NCBI RefSeq assembly: GCF_900116295.1
Contig: NZ_FPAF01000001.1
Span: forward strand, 929,279-993,278
From: Bacillus sp. 103mf
GTDB lineage: Bacteria; Bacillota; Bacilli; Bacillales; Bacillaceae_G
Length of the DNA: 64,000 nucleotides
Direction of reading: 5' to 3'
The notes under the pieces were generated by a model. It made no database searches. It had not been told where the DNA came from and was given only the letters and a program-made list of their open reading frames with translations. Positions 55,856 to 64,000 of the stretch are shown here, piece after piece; the first letter of the stretch is position 1, and the number at the start of each line of letters is the position of its first letter. The position numbers and the translations under genes were made by a program.

Positions 55856-56116
55856 TTAGTTTTTCACAACGTCGCGAATTGCACTGCGATCAAATGTAAG
55901 GTGTGAACCACCAGATTTAATCACAATTGTTGTATCGTTTACAGATTCAATTGTACCGTGTAAGCCGCCAATTGTTACGATTGCATCGCCTTTTTTCAGT
56001 TCACTTTGCATTTGCGCTACAGCCTTTTGACGTTTTTGTTGTGGACGAATTAGTAAGAAGTAGAAAATCGCAAACATCGCAACGATCATGATAATATTCA
56101 TCATACCTGGATTCAT
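55856..56116 (-). CDS. yajC: preprotein translocase subunit YajC
   Basis: An 86-residue protein: one N-terminal membrane helix (MMNIIMIVAMFAIFYFLLI), RPQQKRQKAVAQMQSELKKG, then a small SH3-like beta domain (DAIVTIGGLHGTIESVND). YajC associates with SecDF. TTAAGGAGGCATAAAAG precedes the ATG. It is last in ruvAB-queA-tgt-yajC. Confidence 0.95.
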   Translation of the reverse strand: MNPGMMNIIMIVAMFAIFYFLLIRPQQKRQKAVAQMQSELKKGDAIVTIGGLHGTIESVNDTTIVIKSGGSHLTFDRSAIRDVVKN

Positions 56117-56143
56117 CTTTTATGCCTCCTTAATTATTATGTA

Positions 56144-58350
<2,207 letters not shown>

Positions 58351-58369
58351 AACTTATGTTCACCTATTT

Positions 58370-58844
58370 CTATCTAAATCGATTTATTACGTACATAATA
58401 AAAGATAATACAATACTTATCACAATACACGTAATGACAGGAAAATAAAAGGTAACTTTCCCCTTTTTCACAAAAATATCGCCTGGAAGCCTACCTATAA
58501 AGTGAAACTTCCATCAGTGGGGATTTTTTCATCCCCCACTGATGGTTAGTTGAACCAATCGGGCTTTTACGGACAGTTATCCCCCCACCTATCTTCTTTA
58601 GAAAAGCGGAAGCGGCTCGCTCAGAAACACAGGACGTTGGAGTCCCTGACAAAGAGGCGCTTTTTGCCTCGTCGGAGGGGGCGAAACGACCGGAGATTCT
58701 AGCCGCTAGAGCTGGACAACGATTCTCTCTCAATCTTGAGGTGAGGGTCTTACTGCCCACGAATAGCGGGATAAACTTCCAAGCCAATCCAACAACAATG
58801 AAGAAAATACCTACTTTAATGAGCAGCTTTGGCATATCCGTCAT
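58370..58844 (-). pseudogene. yrzS: DUF2905 membrane protein (YrzS), disrupted by bcr1
   Basis: Two parts of one small gene lie either side of a bcr1 copy. The N-terminal 24 codons ([24 protein letters not shown]) start at 58844, overlapping the ruvB stop in ATGA; the C-terminal part (IGRLPGDIFVKKGKVTFYFP, then a hydrophobic helix and INRFR) ends at 58370. Removing 269 bp plus one ATAAA copy joins them in frame as a 66-residue protein with two helices around the conserved GRLPGDI motif of DUF2905. B. subtilis yrzS holds the same place between ruvB and queA. The present frame reads into the repeat and stops at 58491. Confidence 0.93.
58497..58775 (-). mobile_element. bcr1 element, long form, inserted in yrzS
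   Basis: Core 58502-58770 (269 bp), same length as the copy at 41.8 kb, flanked by exact ATAAA repeats (58497-58501 and 58771-58775), i.e. TTTAT on the minus strand. It contains the terminal hairpin, the central CCCCCACC/AGGTGAGGG hairpin and the internal module (about 58594-58729). It encodes no transposase. Confidence 0.95.
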
Positions 58845-59842
58845 GCTTGTGGCATCTCCATTCCGAAATGTTCATATACAAGCGGTGTAACAATACGGCC
58901 TCGTGGTGTTCTTTGTAGGAAGCCAATTTGTAGTAAATACGGCTCATACACATCTTCAATTGTGTGTGATTCTTCTCCAATCGTTGCGGAAACGGTTTCT
59001 AATCCAACTGGACCACCGCGGAATTTTTCAATAATACCAAGCAATAATTTATGGTCAATATGATCGAGTCCAAGCTTATCTACTTGTAGTAGTTCAAGTG
59101 CCATTTGCGCAATTTCTATCGTAATCGTTCCATCGCCTCGAACTTGTGCAAAATCACGTACACGGCGCAATAAACGGTTCGCAATACGAGGCGTACCTCG
59201 TGCACGCCTTGCGATTTCTAAAGCAGCTAAGGAGTCGATTTCAACTTCAAACACTTCTGCAGTACGCCTTACAATGGCTGACAACTGATCAACTGTGTAA
59301 TATTCTAAACGAGATAATACACCGAAGCGATCTCGAAGCGGTGCAGATAACGCTCCTGCCCGCGTTGTTGCCCCAATTAACGTAAACGGCGGTAAATCAA
59401 GCCGAACTGAGCGTGCTGTCGGGCCTTTTCCAATAACTATATCAAGACAAAAATCTTCCATCGCTGGATACAACACCTCTTCAATTGAACGATGTAAACG
59501 GTGAATTTCATCAATAAATAAAACATCACCTGGTTGAAGTGCTGTTAATACTGCTGCTAAATCACCTGGCCGTTCAATTGCTGGTCCTGACGTTGTACGA
59601 ATATTCACGCCCATTTCATTCGCAATAATATTTGCTAATGTCGTTTTTCCAAGTCCTGGCGGTCCATATAATAATACGTGATCTAACGTTTCTTCACGCA
59701 TTTTCGCCGCCTCAATAAATACTTCTAGATTATGCTTTGCTTTATCTTGGCCAATATATTGACGGAGCGTTTGTGGTCTTAACGAATATTCTAAGTCCGC
59801 ATCTTCATACGCGGATTCTCCTGAAACGAGACGTTCGTCCAT
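58841..59842 (-). CDS. ruvB: Holliday junction branch migration helicase RuvB
   Basis: A 333-residue AAA+ motor. Walker [19 protein letters not shown], Walker [19 protein letters not shown], sensor [20 protein letters not shown], and a C-terminal winged helix ([20 protein letters not shown]). ATG 59842 (MDERLVSG) follows AAGAGGTGAGTAGA; the in-frame GTG upstream is part of that site. It starts 5 bases after ruvA ends, and its stop overlaps the start of broken yrzS. Confidence 0.97.
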   Translation of the reverse strand: MDERLVSGESAYEDADLEYSLRPQTLRQYIGQDKAKHNLEVFIEAAKMREETLDHVLLYGPPGLGKTTLANIIANEMGVNIRTTSGPAIERPGDLAAVLTALQPGDVLFIDEIHRLHRSIEEVLYPAMEDFCLDIVIGKGPTARSVRLDLPPFTLIGATTRAGALSAPLRDRFGVLSRLEYYTVDQLSAIVRRTAEVFEVEIDSLAALEIARRARGTPRIANRLLRRVRDFAQVRGDGTITIEIAQMALELLQVDKLGLDHIDHKLLLGIIEKFRGGPVGLETVSATIGEESHTIEDVYEPYLLQIGFLQRTPRGRIVTPLVYEHFGMEMPQA

Positions 59843-59847
59843 TCTAC

Positions 59848-60465
59848 TCACCTCTTACCATTTAGTAAAAGACTAAGTGCCTTTTTAATATATTGATCCG
59901 TCGTAAGTGATTCTTTTAATAATTCTGGCACGACGCGAGATACTTCTCGCTCTGCATATCCAAGTGCTCTAAGCGCTTCTAGTGCTTCATCAAGCTCCGC
60001 AGATGTTCCTTTCTTCTCATCGAAGCGGTCTGCATCTGAGAATAAGTCGACAAAAGCGTCAGGCACAACATCTGCCAATTTCCCTTTTAAATCTAAAATC
60101 ATTTGACGCGCTGTTTTCTTCCCAACGCCAGGGAACTTCACTAAAAATTTTTCATCCTCATGTTCAATCGCTTGTACAACCTGCCCCGTTTGACCTGAAG
60201 CTAAAATCGCAAGCGCTCCCTTCGGTCCAATCCCCGATACACCTAAAAGCTTTGTAAATAGTAAGCGTTCTTCACGTGTTTTAAATCCGTAAAGGGCCAT
60301 TATATCTTCTCTTACATAATGATATGTATATACACGAAGTTCTTGTTTACTTCTTTGGAATACATACGGATTTGGTGTGAAAATCTGATAACCAATTCCG
60401 TTATGATCAAGAACGATATATTCCGGTCCTACATATTCCACATAACCTGTAATATATTCAAACAA
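59848..60465 (-). CDS. ruvA: Holliday junction DNA-binding protein RuvA
   Basis: A 205-residue protein: N-terminal OB fold ([20 protein letters not shown]), two helix-hairpin-helix motifs ([37 protein letters not shown]), and C-terminal domain III ([20 protein letters not shown]) that contacts RuvB. I use TTG 60465, since GAGAGGGAGAG lies 8 bases upstream and the resulting length equals that usual for Bacillus. bofC lies upstream, as in B. subtilis. Confidence 0.96.
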   Translation of the reverse strand: MFEYITGYVEYVGPEYIVLDHNGIGYQIFTPNPYVFQRSKQELRVYTYHYVREDIMALYGFKTREERLLFTKLLGVSGIGPKGALAILASGQTGQVVQAIEHEDEKFLVKFPGVGKKTARQMILDLKGKLADVVPDAFVDLFSDADRFDEKKGTSAELDEALEALRALGYAEREVSRVVPELLKESLTTDQYIKKALSLLLNGKR

Positions 60466-60631
60466 AACTGTATCTCTCCCTCTCAAATCATGTATTCCAT
60501 TTTAACATAAATAACGATAAAAATGCGAGGTTCCCCCAACAAATGTTCTCTATCCTATTTTTCATTTTCATATTGACAGAATGCTCTCGAAAAATGATTT
60601 TAGCAAAACAAAAATAAGAAACAAGCCGCAG

Positions 60632-61162
60632 CTATCTTACGCTACGGCTGTTTCCATTTCTCATAGAATATTGTTCCATATCTTTCATCACTTTCACAAA
60701 CCGCTCTTTTGACTTCACTCGAATTCCTCGCTTCAGCTGTTCACGCTGATAGCTCTTCATCTTTTTCATATCAATTTGAAAGAAGGAATGAATGGCATTG
60801 TCATTTTCCGGCACACCGTTAAAAATTTGGAGAATTCCCTCTTTTGAAACTCCAAAATACCCACTCGTTTTTAATAACGGTGAAATATCATCAATGCGCT
60901 GTTGCAATACAATTTGTACATCATCTCGATCAACGAGTTGCCAATCTTTATATTGCTCGAAAAGCTTTTCTAAATTCACAACTTCTTCTCTAAAAATCTC
61001 CTGACTCACTTCCCCGTCTAAATATATACGCTGCAACATGATTGTAATTTGAGGTTCCTGCCTAACTGCATTACCTGAACTCTCTGCCGATGCTACACTC
61101 GATTCATGATACAAACAAAACGCAGCTAGTACAATCTGCATAGCAACGATCATGAACTTCAT
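60632..61162 (-). CDS. bofC: BofC-like intercompartmental signalling factor
   Basis: A 176-residue exported protein: signal peptide MKFMIVAMQIVLAAFCLYHE with a likely cut after ASA, then an N-terminal BofC domain (ITIMLQRIYLDGEVSQE...) and a C-terminal one with DDISPLLKTSGYFGVSKEGI and HSFFQIDMKKMKS. These match B. subtilis BofC, a forespore protein that restrains the SpoIVB protease in sigma-K checkpoint control. Its place before ruvA also matches. AGAGGTGACAGCAT precedes the ATG. The C-terminal tail is longer than usual. Confidence 0.9.
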   Translation of the reverse strand: MKFMIVAMQIVLAAFCLYHESSVASAESSGNAVRQEPQITIMLQRIYLDGEVSQEIFREEVVNLEKLFEQYKDWQLVDRDDVQIVLQQRIDDISPLLKTSGYFGVSKEGILQIFNGVPENDNAIHSFFQIDMKKMKSYQREQLKRGIRVKSKERFVKVMKDMEQYSMRNGNSRSVR

Positions 61163-61190
61163 ATGCTGTCACCTCTTTTAGGGAAAATAA

Positions 61191-61229
61191 AAAACTTCTA
61201 TTTACAGTTTGACCGAAAGTAGAAGTTTT
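61191..61229 (-). terminator. terminator-like hairpin upstream of bofC
   Basis: AAAACTTCTA and TAGAAGTTTT form a 10-bp stem; on the minus strand TTTTTTATTTT follows. It would shield bofC from transcripts entering from the repeat and small-RNA region. Confidence 0.75.
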
Positions 61230-61284
61230 ATGCCCCTTAGAAGATTCGAAGTTAGATATCTCAAAAAGCAGCATCAACTGGCTA

Positions 61285-61460
61285 TATACAAGTTTAAAAA
61301 ACGACATCCCCCCTTTTTTAGGTGGGCGAGAGCATCTGGCCATACATAGAAGCGGTCAGGGCCTTTTTCTGCCACATGCAAGGTTTAAAACAAAAGGAGA
61401 AAGCAAGTAGCTGTTATGTTGTATTCTGCATAACAGCGATTTATATGTCTAGAAATTTAT
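61285..61460 (+). repeat. dispersed repeat family A, copy 6 (tandem pair, left)
   Basis: Contains GGGCGAGAGCATCTGGCCAT, AGAAGCGGTCAGGGCC, TTTTTCTGCCACATGC, then AAAGCAAGTA and a perfect hairpin GCTGTTATG (61410-61418)/CATAACAGC (61429-61437). Copy 7 follows about 175 bp later in the same orientation. Confidence 0.85.
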
Positions 61461-61640
61461 ATATATTTTTTTAAAAACGACATCCTCCCTTTTTTAGGGG
61501 ACGAGAGCATCTAGCTGTGCATAGAAGCGGTCAGGGCCTTTTTCTGCCACATGCAAGGTTTAAAACAAAAGGAGAAAGCAAGTAGCTGTTATGTCGTACT
61601 CTACATAACAGCAATTGATATGTCGAAACATTAAAATGAA
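61461..61640 (+). repeat. dispersed repeat family A, copy 7 (tandem pair, right)
   Basis: Nearly identical to copy 6 in the core from AGAAGCGGTCAGGGCC to GCTGTTATG, but with a different hairpin loop (TCGTACTCTA against TTGTATTCTG) and substitutions near GGACGAGAGCATCTAGCTGT. The hairpin stem is intact. Confidence 0.85.
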
Positions 61641-61699
61641 TTTGTATTGAATAGATTTTTTGTCAATAAAGAATGAGGTGTACAAGATTAAGAATATAA

Positions 61700-61733
61700 A
61701 AAAGCGGAATAAGCTCTTCAACCTACTCCGCTA
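61700..61733 (-). terminator. second terminator downstream of candidate small RNA
   Basis: Minus strand AGCGGAGTA...TATTCCGCTTTTTTATA: AGCGGA/TCCGCT stem with a run of six T. Confidence 0.75.
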
Positions 61734-61749
61734 CCATTTTCTATATAAA

Positions 61750-61868
61750 TAAGAAAGACGCCTGTCATGCAGGCGTCTTGATGCGTTTACGGCGAGAGAC
61801 CAGGCGGCCACATCCGCGTGTTTAGCACTTAAGCATATCTCTCGTCTTACGTAAATTAGCTCATCGCT
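61750..61868 (-). ncRNA. candidate structured small RNA (about 115 nt)
   Basis: The segment has its own promoter (61874-61902) and a perfect 10-bp terminator stem AAGACGCCTG/CAGGCGTCTT (61755-61779) followed by TTCTTATTTAT on the minus strand. Between them CGAGAGA (minus strand 61844-61838) pairs with TCTCTCG (61799-61793), closing a multi-hairpin region with a GCGG/CCGC stem. No convincing reading frame is present. I cannot assign it to a known RNA family from memory; sporulation neighbours (bofC, coxA-like) suggest, but do not show, a sporulation role. Confidence 0.55.
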
Positions 61869-61873
61869 TTGTT

Positions 61874-61902
61874 AATATAACATTAATGCTAAGAGAAAGC
61901 AA
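61874..61902 (-). promoter_or_regulatory. sigma-A-type promoter for the candidate small RNA
   Basis: Minus strand TTGCTT (61897-61902), 17 bp, TATATT (61874-61879). The -10 is 5/6 to consensus and the -35 is weak. The start of transcription would be near 61868. Confidence 0.5.
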
Positions 61903-61996
61903 GAAAAAAATAATAATCAAAAACGCTGTCTCTAAAAAGAAGGATCATTTCACAAAATGTCGAATATGGAGAACACTTATAAAGAAAGGATATAGA

Positions 61997-62527
61997 ATGA
62001 TGACACAAGTGATCTTATTTAGGGGAAAAATATGTACCGGTAAAACAACAATATCAAATTCTGTAGGCGCACAACTACATATACCGGTTATTCATAAAGA
62101 CGATCTATATGACTCTATCGCTGAACACATAACAGATCATTTCATTCGAAACAAAATTTGCTTTGATATTCTATTCCGATTGTTAGAATCCACTCTTGCT
62201 TGCAATGCAACCGTTATTATCGATTTCGGTTATAACCACTTAGATGATGTTCTGAAGTTAAAATCTTGGGTCGAACAACGAAAAGGGATTTTAACGTCTA
62301 TTTCATGTACTTGTAGTGATGAATCTGTCTGGGCGCATCGACTAAATGAACGAAAAACAAACCCTCAGCCGAATCAACTCATCACGGATTTATATGAATT
62401 AAAAAAACATTATAGTACAATTGATGCCGTATTATTAGAAGATGAACTTCAATTAGACTGCATAGAAGATATACATTTACTAACGAAAAAAGTGATACAT
62501 TATATACATAAGAAGAAGGGGAAATAA
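61997..62527 (+). CDS. P-loop kinase-like ATP-binding protein
   Basis: A 176-residue protein with Walker A at residues 8-16 (FRGKICTGKTTISNSVG) and a hydrophobic ATVIIDFGYNHLDDVLKL that fits Walker B, then a lid-like WAHRLNERKTNPQPNQL. It resembles small AAA/zeta-toxin-like or nucleoside-kinase-like proteins that phosphorylate small substrates; the substrate is unknown. The glycine usual before GKT is replaced by threonine (CTGKT), still compatible with a P-loop. AAAGAAAGGATATAG supports ATG 61997. It has no counterpart in B. subtilis here and is probably accessory. Confidence 0.75.
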   Translation: MMTQVILFRGKICTGKTTISNSVGAQLHIPVIHKDDLYDSIAEHITDHFIRNKICFDILFRLLESTLACNATVIIDFGYNHLDDVLKLKSWVEQRKGILTSISCTCSDESVWAHRLNERKTNPQPNQLITDLYELKKHYSTIDAVLLEDELQLDCIEDIHLLTKKVIHYIHKKKGK

Positions 62528-62541
62528 CATCTCCCCTTCTT
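62513..62541. terminator. bidirectional terminator kinase / coxA-like gene
   Basis: AAGAAGGGGA and TCCCCTTCTT form a 10-bp stem between the converging genes; the 5' arm overlaps the kinase stop. Confidence 0.88.
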
Positions 62542-62545
62542 TCCA

Positions 62546-63253
62546 TTATCGGACCACGTTAGTTACATTCGTACGAATGTCTCGGAACATATTTGTTATA
62601 TCACGATTTAAATCGTTTGTAATTGTTCCATTTCGTAGCTGTGTACTCATTGTATCTACGCGAGTAAACATATCTGCTTTCGCTGTTACATAGACATTAC
62701 GATTGTTCACAAGAGGTGCAACAGCTTTGCGAATATCATTTTCTAACGCTTTTTCGTCTGGATTGTTACGAGTTTTTACTGCAATGACAACATCGTTACC
62801 ACGTACAACAGTAGAAACACGGTCGACATTATCCATACCTTTTACTCGGTTGGTAACTGCTTCAGCTACTTTACCATCATTGTTTATATACGTGTTGTTC
62901 ATCGTAACATTGCGAGTTGGATATGGATTCGTCATTTGTCCATGATAATTTACATCGCGGTAATAATTGTATCCAACGTTATCACGACGATTGTGAATGT
63001 CTTGATTAATTTTTGTATACTTTACATTCCCATAATCGTCAGTTCTTGCATTGTTACGGTATGTGACATAATCTGTGTAACGGTCTGTACGTGCTACATT
63101 ATCTCTATACGGAGAAGCATTCTCATACGATGTACGCTCATAATTATAAGTAGCATTACGATCCATTGCACTTTTATTTTTAGGTGTACCACATGCAGCT
63201 AATGCACTGGTAACTAACAAAGAAGCAGCAATAAGTTTAATTTTTTTGTTCAA
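62546..63253 (-). CDS. coxA: YhcN/YlaJ family sporulation lipoprotein (CoxA-like)
   Basis: A 235-residue lipoprotein read from TTG 63253: NKKIKLIAASLLVTSALAAC with cysteine 21 as lipid anchor. A low-complexity Asn/Tyr/Arg/Asp-rich region (about 30-125) follows, then a YhcN/YlaJ domain (about 125-235: KVAEAVTNRVKGMDNVDRVS, VVIAVKTRN, VYVTAKADMFTRVD). B. subtilis CoxA, a cortex-associated spore protein of this family, lies beside safA, as here. AGAGGGGGTTTTTGCA precedes the TTG; longer frames add an atypical leader. The symbol rests mainly on gene order. Confidence 0.82.
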   Translation of the reverse strand: MNKKIKLIAASLLVTSALAACGTPKNKSAMDRNATYNYERTSYENASPYRDNVARTDRYTDYVTYRNNARTDDYGNVKYTKINQDIHNRRDNVGYNYYRDVNYHGQMTNPYPTRNVTMNNTYINNDGKVAEAVTNRVKGMDNVDRVSTVVRGNDVVIAVKTRNNPDEKALENDIRKAVAPLVNNRNVYVTAKADMFTRVDTMSTQLRNGTITNDLNRDITNMFRDIRTNVTNVVR

Positions 63254-63348
63254 TGCAAAAACCCCCTCTGTTAGAATGAACTTTTCATTCGAAAAGCTCC
63301 CTCTTATCATGAGTCACAAAGGAGGTTTTTACACTGTAAGTATTTTAC

Positions 63349-63489
63349 TTAAAATTCCGGAGATACCGCTGCTAAATAACGCTTATACTCCGAGCTGGCA
63401 TGAAGGTGCTCAGTAATAAGGCCTTTTACATTTGCTGCTTTTACCTTCGTTTGTAGCTTCTCAACAAGTTTTTCAATTTTTTGTTCCAT
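63349..63489 (-). CDS. short helical protein, possibly frameshifted
   Basis: A 46-residue frame, MEQKIEKLVEKLQTKVKAAN, then VKGLITEHLHASSEYKRYLA and AVSPEF. It is amphipathic and probably helical. No good ribosome binding site precedes the ATG. An overlapping frame from ATG at about 63520 (MNPAEKE) would join it if one A were removed from an AAAA run near 63500, giving about 56 residues. Either a small real protein or a decayed gene. Confidence 0.4.
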   Translation of the reverse strand: MEQKIEKLVEKLQTKVKAANVKGLITEHLHASSEYKRYLAAVSPEF

Positions 63490-63572
63490 TTCTGCTATTT
63501 TCTTTCTCAGCAGGGTTCATTTACTCTTATGGGACTATATTATATAATCTGAATTTCCAAACAAATTCTCAC

Positions 63573-63600
63573 AAAAAAACCGTTCTTCATGAAAGAACGG
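63573..63600 (-). terminator. safA/exsA terminator
   Basis: CCGTTCTT (63580-63587) and AAGAACGG (63593-63600), followed on the minus strand by TTTTTTTG, 17 bases after the safA stop. Confidence 0.9.
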
Positions 63601-63616
63601 CTTCCTAACACTCTTT

Positions 63617-64000
63617 TTAAGCTTCCTCTTCTTCTGGATAAGGTGCTCCAAATACAGAAGGAGAATTTTGTTGATAATACATTGTACCTGGCTGCAGCGC
63701 ATGCGGAATATATGGATTTTGTTGATGAAATTCACGTGAAAAATAGGGCATTCCTGGCTGTGGACTATACAATTGCGGTTCGTCATCACAACCGCAATCC
63801 TCTTGTACCGGCGCAATAGACGATGTATTATTATCCATTGTTACAGATGCGACATCTGGATTTGACATAGCGGTGTATTGCATATCATATTGTGGCATTC
63901 TTTGTATTGGCGGCATCCCCTGCATCGGCGGCATTCCTTGCATCGGTGGCATTCCTTGCATCGGCGGCATTCCTTGCATCGGCGGCATTCCTTGCATCGG
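63617..64000 (-). CDS. safA: spore coat/exosporium assembly protein SafA/ExsA (partial, C-terminal)
   Basis: The C-terminal 127 residues are visible; the gene enters from the right edge, so the N-terminal LysM domain expected for SafA is not seen. The visible part opens with MQGMPP hexapeptide repeats, then a Gln/Tyr/Pro/Asn-rich tail with QEDCGCDDEPQLYSPQ and a final PYPEEEEA. Coat proteins often have such composition. B. cereus ExsA, the SafA homologue required for coat and exosporium attachment, has a repeat-rich C-terminus. Identification rests on composition and on its place beside the coxA-like gene. Confidence 0.7.
   Translation of the reverse strand, partial: PMQGMPPMQGMPPMQGMPPMQGMPPMQGMPPIQRMPQYDMQYTAMSNPDVASVTMDNNTSSIAPVQEDCGCDDEPQLYSPQPGMPYFSREFHQQNPYIPHALQPGTMYYQQNSPSVFGAPYPEEEEA
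63909..64000 (-). repeat. 18-bp tandem repeat coding MQGMPP in safA/exsA
   Basis: Five near-identical 18-bp units with silent third-base differences (GGCGGC/GGTGGC, CCCCTG/TTCCTT) continue to the window edge. Likely to vary in copy number between strains by slippage. Confidence 0.9.

Noticed and set aside
58491-58844. 117-codon frame starting like a membrane protein
   Set aside because: It is the first 24 codons of yrzS read into the bcr1 element; residues after AWKFIP come from the repeat and match frames in other bcr1 copies.
63909-64000. Regular 18-bp repeats as a possible CRISPR array
   Set aside because: Units are contiguous without spacers and translate in frame as MQGMPP within a coat protein.

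Overview
The window is chromosomal DNA from a member of the Bacillus cereus group. Low GC, AGGAGG-type ribosome binding sites and sigma-A promoters point to Bacillaceae. Gene order from 3.6 kb to the right edge follows the B. subtilis yrhC...safA region almost gene for gene, read leftwards. Five copies of a dispersed repeat flanked by TTTAT match what has been published for bcr1, a repeat specific to the B. cereus group. Gene names rest on recognition of the protein sequences and this gene order; no database search was run.

Layout. 1-3.3 kb: accessory genes (partial DoxX protein, XRE-cupin regulator, GNAT enzyme, LacI regulator, HAD phosphatase). 3.6-10.8 kb: the sulfur-salvage operon yrrT-mtnN-mccA-mccB, with yrhC cut off from it by a fermentative adhE that has Rex/Fnr-type operators and lies between two inverted dispersed repeats. 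10.9-26.6 kb: yrzA, yrrS, pbpI, a lipoprotein gene, greA, udk, the tRNA wobble-uridine genes trhP2-trhP1-trmR, mltG, yrzB-ruvX-ireB, alaS with a T-box, yrrI and small genes. 26.7-34.5 kb: recD2, yrrB, mnmA, iscS, cymR and rarA. 34.6-35.6 kb: a small accessory island of three short membrane proteins and a gene remnant. 35.8-49.4 kb: rsfA-like regulator, tcdA, aspS-hisS with a T-box, a vanZ remnant, dtd-rel, apt, recJ and a CDF transporter. 49.7-60.5 kb: secDF, comN, spoVB, yajC-tgt-queA, a broken yrzS, ruvB-ruvA. 60.6-64 kb: bofC, tandem repeats, a candidate small RNA, a P-loop kinase, a coxA-like lipoprotein and the C-terminal part of safA/exsA.

How the genes fit together. Translation quality dominates: two tRNA synthetase units under T-boxes, tRNA modification (mnmA with iscS as sulfur donor, tgt/queA, trhP1/trhP2/trmR, tcdA) and D-aminoacyl-tRNA deacylation. 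DNA repair is strong too (recD2, rarA, recJ, ruvAB, ruvX). cymR lies in the same window as the methionine-to-cysteine salvage operon it is expected to repress. Sporulation genes (rsfA-like, spoVB, bofC, coxA-like, safA) cluster to the right.

The most informative novelties are repeat-related. A bcr1 copy has broken yrzS with an exact 5-bp target duplication, and removing it restores the reading frame. Three of five bcr1 copies carry an extra internal module of about 135 bp. One bcr1 lies between the alaS T-box terminator and the alaS ribosome binding site. A second repeat family occurs seven times. A promoter, a folded segment and terminators at 61.70-61.90 kb suggest an unannotated small RNA.
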